Shown here in pieces: positions 37,184-45,904 of a stretch of DNA of 64,000 nt. The stretch comes from Acetobacterium malicum subsp. dehalogenans DSM 11527 (GTDB lineage: Bacteria; Bacillota; Clostridia; Eubacteriales; Eubacteriaceae), in the NCBI RefSeq assembly GCF_000472665.1, contig NZ_AXAC01000004.1, positions 120,962-184,961 on the forward strand. The letters run 5' to 3'. The position numbers and the translations under genes are program-made. The notes below the pieces were generated by a model. That model was not told where the DNA came from. It searched no databases and saw only the letters and a list, made by a program, of their open reading frames with translations. Position 1 is the first letter of the stretch, and each line of letters starts with the position of its first letter.

Positions 37184-39106
37184 TTAGTTTAACAGGGATG
37201 CATCTTTTTGCAGGTCCTGGGCCAATTCATTTTCCAGTTCCTCCGCTTTCTCAAACTGTGAGTTGTAAAGTTTAGCATAGAAACCATTCGCCGCCAGCAG
37301 ATCGAAATGATTGCCCTGTTCAACGATGTCGCCTTCATTCATAACCAGAATCAGGTCGGCATTTTTAATGGTGGATAAGCGGTGGGCGATGACAAAGCTG
37401 GTACGCCCTTCCATCAGGTTGTCCATGGCTTTCTGGATCAGCACCTCGGTACGGGTATCCACCGAGCTGGTAGCTTCATCGAGAATCAGGATTTTAGGAT
37501 CAGCCAAAATGGCTCGGGCAATCGTCAGCAGCTGTTTTTGTCCCTGGGAGACATTACTGGCTTCTTCATTTAAGAACATGTTGTAGCCATCTGGCAGGGT
37601 GTGGACAAAATAGTCCACCTGGGCGGCAATAGCCGCTGCTTCCACCTCGGCATCAGTGGCATCGAGACGGCCATATTTGATATTGTCGCGGATGCTGGCA
37701 TTGTAAAGCCAGGTGTCCTGGAGCACCATCCCAAAGAGGCTGCGCAGATCGCCGCGGCTGAAATCTTTGATATTATGACCATCCACCAGGATCGCCCCGG
37801 ATTCCACGTCATAAAAACGCATCAACAGCTTGACGATGGTCGTTTTGCCGGCTCCAGTGGGACCAACAATGGCAATTTTCTGCCCTTCTTTGATGTGGGC
37901 GGAAAAATCTTTAATAACCGTTTTGTCAGGATGATAACCAAAGTTCACGTGGTCAAAATCAACACTGCCGGAAATCTTGGTGAGATCAAAAGCGGTGGCG
38001 CTTTCTTCCACTTCTTCCTCTTCATCGAGAAAGGTAAAGACCCGTTCAGCGGCGGCCGTGGTCTGCTGCAGGATATTGGAGATATTGGCAATCTGCGTAA
38101 TCGGCTGGGTAAACTGGCGGACATATTGGATAAAGGCCTGAATATCCCCAACGCTTAAGCGACCATTGACGGCCAGATAACCTCCGAGAATACAAACCGC
38201 CACATAGCCAAGGTTGCCAATAAAGTTCATCATTGGCATCATCAGTCCGGACAGGAATTGTGATTTCCAGGCTGAGCTGTAAAGGGTGGTGTTATAGTGG
38301 TCAAAGGTTTCAAAAGAAGAGGCTTCGCCATTAAAGGCTTTAACCACGTTGTGACCGCTATACATTTCTTCCACATGACCGTTAATATGGCCCAGATAGG
38401 TTTGTTGTTCGCTGAAATGGGGCTGGGACTTTTTCACAATATTCACCACAATCACAAATGAGATGGGGACAATTAACAGCGCCACAATCGTCATTTGCCA
38501 ACTGATTGAGAACATCATAATCAGTATCCCGACCAGGGTGGCCACCGAGGTAATGATCTGAGTAACACTCTGGTTCAGGGTCTGATTGACTGTTTCAATA
38601 TCATTGGTCAAAAAGGAAAGAACCTCGCCATAGCTGGTTTTGTCAAAATATTTAAAGGGTAGACGATTAATTTTGGCAAAAATATTTCGTCGTAGTTGAT
38701 AGGTTACCTTCATCGAAATACCGGTCATAATATAGCCCTGAATATAAGAAAACAGTGCGGCGATGACGTAGAGGCCAAGGAGCAGGAGCAGGATCTGACC
38801 AATATAGTCAAAATCGATGCCTTTGCCATTATCGGCAATCATATTCATAACCCCTTCAAATAATGCCGTAGTGGCATTTCCGAGGATTTTGGGACCAACA
38901 ATCATAAAGACGGTGGAGGCAACCGCAAAGATCAGCACAAAAAAGAGACTGATTTTATAGGCCGATAGATAACGGGCCAGTTTTTTAAGGCTGCCCTTAA
39001 AATCTTTGGGTTTTTCGCCAGGCATCATGCCGCCGGGGCCCCGGCCCATTCCGCCGCCGCCCATATTGCCGCGTTTTGGTGTTTTGATATTATTTTTTTC
39101 GCTCAT
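37184..39106 (-). CDS. ABC exporter half, canonical subunit
   Basis: A 640-residue half-transporter: a Gly/Met-rich N-terminal tail, six helices and an ATPase domain with Walker A GPTGAGKTT, Walker B ILILDEATSSVD with catalytic Glu, and switch His in FVIAHRLST. Its signature reads VSQGQ rather than LSGGQ. The start overlaps the partner's stop (ATGA). It forms a heterodimer with the gene at 39103, and the operon belongs to a MarR regulator, as in multidrug exporters. Confidence 0.9.
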   Translation of the reverse strand: MSEKNNIKTPKRGNMGGGGMGRGPGGMMPGEKPKDFKGSLKKLARYLSAYKISLFFVLIFAVASTVFMIVGPKILGNATTALFEGVMNMIADNGKGIDFDYIGQILLLLLGLYVIAALFSYIQGYIMTGISMKVTYQLRRNIFAKINRLPFKYFDKTSYGEVLSFLTNDIETVNQTLNQSVTQIITSVATLVGILIMMFSISWQMTIVALLIVPISFVIVVNIVKKSQPHFSEQQTYLGHINGHVEEMYSGHNVVKAFNGEASSFETFDHYNTTLYSSAWKSQFLSGLMMPMMNFIGNLGYVAVCILGGYLAVNGRLSVGDIQAFIQYVRQFTQPITQIANISNILQQTTAAAERVFTFLDEEEEVEESATAFDLTKISGSVDFDHVNFGYHPDKTVIKDFSAHIKEGQKIAIVGPTGAGKTTIVKLLMRFYDVESGAILVDGHNIKDFSRGDLRSLFGMVLQDTWLYNASIRDNIKYGRLDATDAEVEAAAIAAQVDYFVHTLPDGYNMFLNEEASNVSQGQKQLLTIARAILADPKILILDEATSSVDTRTEVLIQKAMDNLMEGRTSFVIAHRLSTIKNADLILVMNEGDIVEQGNHFDLLAANGFYAKLYNSQFEKAEELENELAQDLQKDASLLN

Positions 39107-41337
39107 ATGTTCAGTTCCTCCTCTGATAATTGTGAGGATGCAATTTCCTGGTAGGTGGCACAGCTTTTTAACAATTCATGATGGGTTCCTTTACCAACCA
39201 CCCGGCCGTGATCCAGAACGATGATCTGTTCAGCATGCATAATCGTGTTGATCCGCTGGGCGACGATGAGCACCGTACTGTTACCGGTGTATTCTTTTAA
39301 AGCCCGTCGCAGCGCCACATCGGTTTTGTAATCCAAAGCCGAAAAGCTGTCATCAAAAATGTAGATATCCGGTTTTCGCACCAGGGCCCGGGCAATCGAC
39401 AGCCGTTGTTTCTGGCCGCCGGAAACATTGCTGCCGCCTTGGGCGATTTCCCGCTCAAAGCCGTCCGGACTGCTTTCGATAAAGTCATTGGCCTGGGCGA
39501 CCTGGGCGGCAATGGCCAGGTCAGCTTCATTGGCCAGGGGATCGCCATATTTAAGATTGGAAGCGACAGTGCCGGAAAACAGGACTCCCTTTTGGGGAAT
39601 ATAACCAATTTTTTCCCGCAGATCGTGTTGGGTGACCTCGCGGATGTCGATGCCATCGATTTTAACGGCACCGGAGGTGACATCGAAAAACCGCGGAATC
39701 AGATTAATCAGGGTTGACTTACCCGAACCGGTGGAACCGATGAAAGCGGTCGTTTCGCCGGGCTTAGCCACGAAGTTGATATCATGAAGGACATCCTCCT
39801 CAGCCCCTTCGTAACGGAAGGAGACATGGTCGAAAGTTAGGGTGGTCTGGGCGTTCATCGGCAGTTTTTTTGGTGCGGCGGGATCGACAATGCTGGGTTT
39901 GACTGCCAGCACTTCCTGAATCCGATCACCGGAAACAGCGGCCCGGGGAATCATGATAAACATCATCGACATCATCAGGAAGGAGAAAATAATCTGCATG
40001 GCATATTGCATAAAGGCCATCATATCACCAACCTGCATGGCCGAAGCGGCAATTTGCTGGGCTCCGACCCAAACAACCAGCAGGGTCATCCCATTCATGA
40101 TAAACATCATGGTTGGCATCATAAAGACCATGACCCGGTTAACAAAGAGGTTGTTGGCGGTGGTGTCCTGGTTGACCTGATCAAAACGATTTTCTTCAAA
40201 GTTCTGATTGCCGAAAGCCCGGACGACCATCAGACCGGTCAGGCTTTCCCGGGTAACCAGGTTCAGTTTATCAACCAGTTTTTGGATCAGCTTGAAGCGG
40301 GGCATGGCAACAGCAAAAACGACACCAATAATCAGCATCACCGCGATCACTGCGACGAGGATAATCCAACCCATCGAGGTCGTCCGTCGGAGCGCCATAA
40401 TAATCCCACCAATGGCCAGAATCGGAGAATAAATCAGAATCCGAATTCCCATAATCAGTATTGTCTGGATTTGGGTAATATCATTGGTGTTACGGGTAAT
40501 CAGTGAAGCGGTTGAAAACTTATCAAACTCGGTATTGGAGAAGCATTGCACTTTGCGAAAAACATCCCGGCGCAGACTTTGCGAAACCCCGGCGGCAATT
40601 CGGGCCGAAAAAAAGCCAACGCCGATGGCCGCTAAAATAGCGATTAACGAAAGCAGCAGCATCATCGCGCCAATTTTTAAAATGTAAAGATTTTGAATCG
40701 CACCAACGTCAACTCCCAGTTCATTATAGAATTGTTTGGTGAATTGGACGGCTGTCTGAACCTGCATCGATTCCGGGGTCTGGACGGCCTGCTCCCGGGC
40801 CTCGTCAAAGGTGGTCGGCGGCAGCTGCGTCAGCATTGGCAGGATCGCATAAACCTGGCTAAAATCGAGGTCAGTCATGCTTTCGGTAGTGCTGGTATCG
40901 CTGGCACCGGTATCCAGTGAACGCATGTAATTGATAAAGGTCCAGGTGGCGGCGCCGAAGATCGGATCCAGGGTATCAAAGGTTTCGGTACTGGCATCGG
41001 TCAGGACATGAATCGGCTCGGTTTCCAGCGCCGGGAATTTTTCCAGGGTGGCTTGATAGTCGGGATTGGTGGTGTCATCCGGACTCATCAGCAGATAGTT
41101 ATCGGCTACGGTTTGTTGATCGGCGGGGTTCATAAAGGTCGTCATCAGGGCATAGCCGTCTTCGCTGATGGCTTCGGGAGTGGCGTGTTCGATCCCGTTC
41201 TGCTGGATTCCGACATTGACAATGTCAGACATGTAGTTGGGCAGGTTCAGGTCAGAAATGGCCTGGACAAATAGCAGTACCAGGGTGATGAAGAGGACCC
41301 CGAGATAGGGTTTTAAATAACGTGAGAGCTTGATCAT
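39103..41337 (-). CDS. ABC exporter half with degenerate ATP site and large outer insertion
   Basis: A 744-residue half-transporter. Between helix 1 (about 10-30) and helix 2 (about 218-240) lies an outer insertion of about 185 residues, absent in its partner. The ATPase has Walker A GSTGSGKST and signature VSGGQ, but Walker B is IFDDSFSALD, with Asp at the catalytic Glu position, and the switch His is Gln (IVAQRINT). These are the marks of the non-hydrolysing site in heterodimeric exporters such as TM287/288. It overlaps marR by 4 bp. Confidence 0.9.
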   Translation of the reverse strand: MIKLSRYLKPYLGVLFITLVLLFVQAISDLNLPNYMSDIVNVGIQQNGIEHATPEAISEDGYALMTTFMNPADQQTVADNYLLMSPDDTTNPDYQATLEKFPALETEPIHVLTDASTETFDTLDPIFGAATWTFINYMRSLDTGASDTSTTESMTDLDFSQVYAILPMLTQLPPTTFDEAREQAVQTPESMQVQTAVQFTKQFYNELGVDVGAIQNLYILKIGAMMLLLSLIAILAAIGVGFFSARIAAGVSQSLRRDVFRKVQCFSNTEFDKFSTASLITRNTNDITQIQTILIMGIRILIYSPILAIGGIIMALRRTTSMGWIILVAVIAVMLIIGVVFAVAMPRFKLIQKLVDKLNLVTRESLTGLMVVRAFGNQNFEENRFDQVNQDTTANNLFVNRVMVFMMPTMMFIMNGMTLLVVWVGAQQIAASAMQVGDMMAFMQYAMQIIFSFLMMSMMFIMIPRAAVSGDRIQEVLAVKPSIVDPAAPKKLPMNAQTTLTFDHVSFRYEGAEEDVLHDINFVAKPGETTAFIGSTGSGKSTLINLIPRFFDVTSGAVKIDGIDIREVTQHDLREKIGYIPQKGVLFSGTVASNLKYGDPLANEADLAIAAQVAQANDFIESSPDGFEREIAQGGSNVSGGQKQRLSIARALVRKPDIYIFDDSFSALDYKTDVALRRALKEYTGNSTVLIVAQRINTIMHAEQIIVLDHGRVVGKGTHHELLKSCATYQEIASSQLSEEELNI

Positions 41338-41861
41338 GTGGTTTTCCTTTCTGTTTTTTCTGGTTGTTCCGGGTCGCAGTGGTTTCGATCAATCTGATCA
41401 AAGGCGAACGCTAATTTGTCCAATAAGCGTACCAGTGCCTGGGCATCTTCTTCACCCAGCAGGGTGGCCGCTTCATCATAGATTTGGAAGCAGGACTTAG
41501 ATACATCGGTTTCCAGATGTCGACCGGCCTCGGTGAGGTTAACGTAAACCAGGCGGCGATCCTTACTGGATGCAATCCGTTCGACATAACCATGCTTTTC
41601 CAAAGTTGAGATCGTTTGAGAAACGCCGGGCATGGAAATGGCGGTTTCCCGGCTCAGCTGAGAAATTTTCACGCCGGGAGCCAGCGGGAGATTGTTTGTC
41701 TGGGCTTCTTGCTGTTCTTGTTCGTACATTTTTTTAAGGGTTTTTAACATAAAAAATTCATGAGGTTTAAGATCTTTCATCAGGCATTTATGAATGCGTC
41801 CCATGCTTGATTTTTTAATACGATGAAAAGCCTTAAATAGTTCGTGTCCGTTGATATTCAA
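41334..41861 (-). CDS. MarR-family transcriptional regulator
   Basis: A 175-residue winged-helix regulator: ISQLSRETAISMPGVSQTI recognition region and the DRRLVYVNLTEAG wing. First gene of the marR-ABC-ABC operon, so it most likely represses it until a toxic ligand binds. It starts with TTG six bases after GGAG. An AT-rich dyad covers the predicted transcription start. Confidence 0.9.
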   Translation of the reverse strand: MNINGHELFKAFHRIKKSSMGRIHKCLMKDLKPHEFFMLKTLKKMYEQEQQEAQTNNLPLAPGVKISQLSRETAISMPGVSQTISTLEKHGYVERIASSKDRRLVYVNLTEAGRHLETDVSKSCFQIYDEAATLLGEEDAQALVRLLDKLAFAFDQIDRNHCDPEQPEKTERKTT

Positions 41862-41898
41862 TGATAGCTCCTTTCATAGGTTAATGTTTAAGTAGAAT

Positions 41899-41921
41899 AA
41901 TATTTAATCTAATTAAGTATT
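41899..41921. promoter_or_regulatory. Probable MarR operator
   Basis: A 23-bp imperfect palindrome, AATA and TTAAT on one side mirrored by ATTAA and TATT on the other, lies just downstream of the -10 of the marR promoter. Size, AT-richness and position match autoregulatory MarR sites. Confidence 0.55.
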
Positions 41922-41924
41922 GTT

Positions 41925-41952
41925 AGTATAACTCAAAAATATGAAGTTGCAA
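41925..41952 (-). promoter_or_regulatory. Promoter of the marR-ABC operon
   Basis: On the minus strand TTGCAA (41947-41952) and TATACT (41925-41930) are 16 bp apart. The start point would fall near 41918, inside the dyad. Confidence 0.65.
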
Positions 41953-41990
41953 GAAAAAATTCAAATTGAAAAGGTTTAGCTAAAAAAATA

Positions 41991-41999
41991 TGTTATAAT
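41991..41999 (+). promoter_or_regulatory. Extended -10 before the HAD-azlCD genes
   Basis: TGTTATAAT matches the extended -10; no convincing -35 at the usual distance. Confidence 0.45.
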
Positions 42000-42047
42000 A
42001 AATGCTTAAATTAAGAAAAATAAAGGAAATGGAGTAATTTTAAGACG

Positions 42048-42890
42048 ATGTCAATAAAAATGATCGTAACTGATTTGGATGGGACCCTGTTAAACAATCG
42101 TAACACGATTTCTGATAAGAATATTCAGGCATTTAGAAAAGCAATTAATTTGGGAATTATTCCGGTGGTGGCCACAGGGCGTATTGACAGTGAAGCCTTC
42201 TTTTTCGCTCGGACTATTGGAGCAACGGATTATCTCATTTCAGGTAGTGGCGGTATGATTAAGGATTATAAAAATGAAACGATCATTCATAGAGTTGAGT
42301 TAGATAATGATAAAATACAAGCGTTTCTAAAAATTATTGAACCCTACGACGAAATATTTGCTCAGGCGTATACCATCCAAGGCTGTGTTTGTACAGAGAA
42401 GTCTTTTTCATGGATGGATCGATCAGGGTGGGCAAAAGCCCATGTGGACGAGTTCAAGGAAAAGCAGATTGTGGTAACGGATGTGCATGCCTATATCGCT
42501 CAAAAAAAACTGGGTATTAGTAAATTTGTCCTATCCTCAAAGAATTATGCTTTGCTTGATGAACTAATGGAAAAAGTAGCTATGATTTTTGGAGTAGAAG
42601 TGGTTCGGCCGATGGACTATTGTGTGGAGTGTATCCCGGCTGGGGTGGATAAAGGCTTTGGTTTAATCAAACTGTGTGAATATTTAGGGATTGATCTGGA
42701 AACGGTGATGGTGATCGGAGATAGCGACAACGATAAGGAAATGTTTGAGGTTCAGGGACCATTAAAAATAGCCATGGGAAATGCGCGGGATTCAATTAAA
42801 GAACTTGCCACCCACATTGTTGCTAGCAATGAAGAGGATGGCGTGGCTGAAGCCATTTATGAGTTTGTTCTTGATAATAGAGAAGCGTAA
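42048..42890 (+). CDS. Cof-type HAD phosphatase
   Basis: A 280-residue HAD-family hydrolase with motif I DLDGTLLNN, the cap-domain region in the middle and motif III/IV GDSDNDKEMF followed by MGNA. Cof-type enzymes dephosphorylate sugar phosphates or flavin and pyridoxal phosphates; the substrate is not predictable. It lies 10 bp before azlC and is probably co-transcribed. Confidence 0.9.
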   Translation: MSIKMIVTDLDGTLLNNRNTISDKNIQAFRKAINLGIIPVVATGRIDSEAFFFARTIGATDYLISGSGGMIKDYKNETIIHRVELDNDKIQAFLKIIEPYDEIFAQAYTIQGCVCTEKSFSWMDRSGWAKAHVDEFKEKQIVVTDVHAYIAQKKLGISKFVLSSKNYALLDELMEKVAMIFGVEVVRPMDYCVECIPAGVDKGFGLIKLCEYLGIDLETVMVIGDSDNDKEMFEVQGPLKIAMGNARDSIKELATHIVASNEEDGVAEAIYEFVLDNREA

Positions 42891-42900
42891 GCAGGTTGGT

Positions 42901-43605
42901 ATGAAAAGAGAAACTTTAAAATATGCATTTATTCAAACTCTACCGGTTCTTTTCGGCTATGTTTTCATGGGCATGGCCTTTGGTATTCTGCTGGAAAAAG
43001 CGGGCTACAATTTTATCTGGGCATTTTTCATCAGTCTGATTATATATGCCGGTTCGATGCAATTTGTGCTGATTAGTATGCTGGGTGGCGGCATGGGTTT
43101 GTTATCGATGATTGTCCTAACTCTGTCGGTCCAGAGCCGTCATATTTTTTATGGCTTATCCTTTATTGAGAAATTTAAGGCGATGGGGAAATGGGGCTGG
43201 TATATGATTTTTTCACTAACCGATGAGACCTATTCGTTGCTGTGCGGGATGAATATCCCCAAAGAACTCAATCAGAAGCAGGTGTTTCTTGCCGTGGCGG
43301 CGCTGGATCAAAGCTACTGGATTATCGGCTGTACCCTGGGTGCTGTCATTGGCAGCTTCATCGGTTTTGATACCACTGGCATCGATTTTGCCATGACCGC
43401 CCTGTTTGTGGTTATTTTCATTGAGCAGTGGTATAGCTATCAATCCCATTTGCCGGCTCTGGTGGGAATGGTTTGCGGGGTGGCGTCACTGGTCATCTTT
43501 GGCGCCGGTGCTTTTATCTTACCAGCCCTGATCGCTTCGGTATGTTTGCTGCTGGTTTTTAAGAACAGCATTAAACAAGGGGAAAATCAGGAGGTGTGTC
43601 AATGA
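42901..43605 (+). CDS. azlC: AzlC-family branched-chain amino acid exporter, large subunit
   Basis: A 234-residue protein with about six helices and the family motifs MGMAFGILLEKAGY and YAGSMQFVLISML, plus LTDETYSL and LDQSYWIIG. With AzlD it exports branched-chain amino acids or analogues. The ATG at 42901 is used; a longer frame overlaps the phosphatase gene. Its end overlaps azlD (ATGA). Confidence 0.9.
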   Translation: MKRETLKYAFIQTLPVLFGYVFMGMAFGILLEKAGYNFIWAFFISLIIYAGSMQFVLISMLGGGMGLLSMIVLTLSVQSRHIFYGLSFIEKFKAMGKWGWYMIFSLTDETYSLLCGMNIPKELNQKQVFLAVAALDQSYWIIGCTLGAVIGSFIGFDTTGIDFAMTALFVVIFIEQWYSYQSHLPALVGMVCGVASLVIFGAGAFILPALIASVCLLLVFKNSIKQGENQEVCQ

Positions 43606-43937
43606 GTTCGGATTTTTTAACACCTTTTTTAGTGATCCTAGTGGTTGCCGCCTGTACCTTTCTGACCCGCTTTCTACCCTTTGCCCTTTTTGGCGGTGGC
43701 AAGGAAGTTCCGGCTCTGGTTAAAAACCTGGGCGACCTGCTGCCACCGGCAGTCATTGCCATTCTGGTGGTTTATTGCTTAAAAGGAGTTAGCTTTATGG
43801 TACCGCCGCATGGTTTCCCGGAGTTTATTTCGGTGGGAATTGTGGCCTTGCTCCACATCTGGAAGCGCAACAACCTGTTGAGTATTGGCGGGGGAACACT
43901 GCTATATATGGTACTGATCCAAATGGTATTTATCTAG
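43602..43937 (+). CDS. azlD: AzlD-family small subunit
   Basis: A 111-residue protein with about four helices and the motif FLTRFLPFALFG, then LPPAVIAILVVYCLK, as in AzlD. AGGAGG lies eight bases before the ATG, which overlaps the azlC stop. It acts only together with AzlC. Confidence 0.9.
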   Translation: MSSDFLTPFLVILVVAACTFLTRFLPFALFGGGKEVPALVKNLGDLLPPAVIAILVVYCLKGVSFMVPPHGFPEFISVGIVALLHIWKRNNLLSIGGGTLLYMVLIQMVFI

Positions 43938-43975
43938 TCGGAAATAAAAGAGGAGACAGATGAAAAGAGGTCGTG

Positions 43976-44809
43976 ATGTTTAAAATCGGTGAGTTTTCTA
44001 AATTAACCCAGGTATCGATTCGGATGCTTCGCTATTATGATGAAAATGATTTACTCAAACCGGCTCAGACAGATCCTTTTAGCGGTTATCGTCTTTATTC
44101 GGTGGAGCAAATTCCGCGGCTGCAAAAGATTATCTTCTTAAGAGATATCGGCTATACCGTTGCGGAGATCAAAGGTGCGCTGGAAAATTGGAGCGGCGAT
44201 TTTATGGCCGATCAATTAAAAAACAAACAAATCGAAGTACAGCGATCGCTCGAACAAGAACAGGAAAAGCTAATCAAAATCGAAACAGCTTTGGACAGTA
44301 TTAAAAAAGATGAAATCGGTATTCGCTACAACTTTACCATTAAGCAGATTCCTTCATACCCGGTTATTTCATTGCGACGGGTGATACCAAATTATTTTTG
44401 TGAGGATAAGCTTTGGCAAGAATTGACTGAACGTATAGAATTATCAAACAAAAGTAAAATTGAACTAGCAGTAACTGACCAGTGTTTTGCTGTTTATCAC
44501 GACAATGAATTTAAGGAAGCCGATGTGGATGTGGAGGTCTGTGTGGTGGTTACATAGGCTGTGGCGGTGGCTGAACCGCTGTGTTTTCGAAGGACAGAGG
44601 CGGTGGCGATGATGGCCTGCACGATGGTTTATGGCCCCTACGAAAATATCTCTGGGACTTTTCGCGCCTTGGCCTATTGGCTGACTGAACATGTCAGATA
44701 TAGAATGAAAGGAAAAGACCGGCAGATCTGCCATCGGGGGCCCTGGAATGAGGAAAACCCGGCTCACTATCTGACTGAAATTCAGATTGAACTGGAAAAA
44801 GTAAATTGA
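43976..44809 (+). pseudogene. MerR-family regulator with GyrI-like domain, interrupted by an in-frame TAG
   Basis: The first 193 codons encode a MerR DNA-binding domain (IGEFSKLTQVSIRMLRYYD), a dimerisation coiled coil and the start of a GyrI-like effector domain. A TAG at 44555-44557 interrupts it, and the same frame continues to 44809 with the rest of that domain (GPYENIS, WNEENPAHYLTEIQI). Because the frame is unchanged, a nonsense substitution is more likely than a frameshift. The long protein would be 277 codons, the usual size of this group. The truncated form keeps DNA binding but not the full ligand pocket. AGAGG precedes the ATG. Confidence 0.8.
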
Positions 44810-44837
44810 AACATGGGGATAGTTTTTAGAGTATTAA

Positions 44838-45194
44838 TCAGTTTTTTATTTCCTTGCCCCATGCAGAAAGACTTCCCAGAATTGGAATAAGACGATTCGT
44901 GTTTTTGGTTAATTCATACTCGACTCTTAAGGGCATTTCGTTGTATTGCGTGCGGAGGATGAGACCATCCGCTTCGAGTTCCTTCAATGAGGAAGCGAGC
45001 ATGGTGTTGGTTACGCCCTTAATTTTTTTTCTTAACGCATTATAACGTGTCGGCCCGTCGTTATACAGTGAACATAGGATGGGAATCTTCCATTTGCCGC
45101 CAATGATTTCAAGGGCAGCTGAAAGTGGGCATTTTTCTTGGCACGGGCAGACATTCCCGGAACATAAGGAAGTTGTGTTTTCAGAGGTAGTCAT
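44838..45194 (-). CDS. HxlR-family transcriptional regulator
   Basis: A 118-residue winged-helix regulator with IGGKWKIPILCSL, RYNALRKKIKGVTNTMLASSLKELEADG and a cysteine-rich start (CSGNVCPCQEKC). HxlR/YodB relatives sense thiol-reactive compounds through an N-terminal Cys, and the extra cysteines here may serve that or bind a metal. It is divergent from a flavin-barrel gene, the likely target. Its ribosome site is weak. Confidence 0.87.
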   Translation of the reverse strand: MTTSENTTSLCSGNVCPCQEKCPLSAALEIIGGKWKIPILCSLYNDGPTRYNALRKKIKGVTNTMLASSLKELEADGLILRTQYNEMPLRVEYELTKNTNRLIPILGSLSAWGKEIKN

Positions 45195-45246
45195 TTTTTT
45201 CTTATCTACTTTCTATTTTCGTATTTGATCATATTTTTTTGCGTAG

Positions 45247-45275
45247 TTTACAGGTATTTATGTTGGTACTATAAT
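45247..45275 (+). promoter_or_regulatory. Promoter of the flavin-barrel gene
   Basis: TTTACA (45247-45252) and TATAAT (45270-45275) are 17 bp apart. TACT (45267-45270) and AGTA (45286-45289) form a short inverted repeat over the -10 and start, and GTAATTAC follows at 45287-45294; either could bind the divergent HxlR regulator. Confidence 0.65.
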
Positions 45276-45331
45276 TGTATCAGGTAGTAATTACGGAGTC
45301 AATTGCTATACTAAACTTTGGAGGAATTAAA

Positions 45332-45640
45332 ATGGTAATTAATGAGGAAATGAAAAGTGTTATCGAAAACTCGGCGTTCCTGACAATTGTAACAATGTGT
45401 CCCGATGGCAGCCCACATCCAATTATTGTTGGTGGTGGCACAGTTGAAGGGGACAATGTTTCGGTCGGAGTCTATGCAATGAAGGTTACACAGGAAAATA
45501 TTAAGAAAAACGACTGTGCGATGTTGTTGGCAGCTCAAAAATTTGAGGGTGGAGCCAAAGGTTGTCGTTTTACCGGCAACGCAAAAGTTATTGACGGGAA
45601 ATTTGTATTTACGGCAACAAAGGCAGAATCCCTTATTTAA
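45332..45640 (+). CDS. Pyridoxamine 5'-phosphate oxidase-like flavin-binding protein
   Basis: A 102-residue split-barrel protein (FLTIVTMCPDGSPHPIIVGG, then GVYAMKVTQENIKKN and GCRFTGNAKVI). The fold binds FMN; many are small reductases of unknown substrate. It is slightly short for the family and ends abruptly after KAESLI, so the last strand may be missing. The ATG at 45332 has AGGAGG upstream. Divergent HxlR suggests induction by electrophiles. Confidence 0.82.
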   Translation: MVINEEMKSVIENSAFLTIVTMCPDGSPHPIIVGGGTVEGDNVSVGVYAMKVTQENIKKNDCAMLLAAQKFEGGAKGCRFTGNAKVIDGKFVFTATKAESLI

Positions 45641-45666
45641 ATAATGAGGATAAGACCGTTATAAAA

Positions 45667-45717
45667 AAAACCGCTGATTATGTGAGACCTTGATAGTCTT
45701 TGTAATCAGTGGTTTTT
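45667..45717. terminator. Bidirectional terminator
   Basis: AAAACCGCTGATTA (45667-45680) pairs with 45703-45716 (one G-T) around a small inner AGAC/GTCT stem, with A and T tracts outside. Confidence 0.8.
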
Positions 45718-45831
45718 AATTGGGCACCAATATGTTAATGCGATTTTCAGGATGAAAAAGATTTTGATTTAGTTTTGCAGAGGTGCTTTCTTCCAATTAT
45801 AATTATGATTTTTTTATAGTTATGATTTTTA

Positions 45832-45862
45832 TTGACTCTCACATGGTGTCAGGGTCTATGAT
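45832..45862 (+). promoter_or_regulatory. MerR-type promoter with 19-bp spacer before the trmO-like gene
   Basis: TTGACT (45832-45837) and TATGAT (45857-45862) are 19 bp apart, the overlong spacer of MerR-activated promoters. The region 45834-45856 is a dyad with 8 of 11 pairs matching (GAC, CT and ACA blocks mirrored), centred in the spacer. This is the classic arrangement in which a MerR protein untwists the DNA. Confidence 0.65.
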
Positions 45863-45904
45863 AAAAATATAAAAAATTGATAATATAACTATGGAGGTAA
45901 GCGA

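Noticed and set aside
37601..38158. A 185-codon plus-strand frame opposite the ABC exporter gene
   Set aside because: The minus strand carries all ABC motifs; the plus-strand translation has no recognisable feature and no ribosome site.
44555..44557. TAG as a pyrrolysine codon in the MerR regulator
   Set aside because: Nothing in the window supports pyrrolysine use, and such regulators are not known pyrrolysine proteins; nonsense mutation is simpler.
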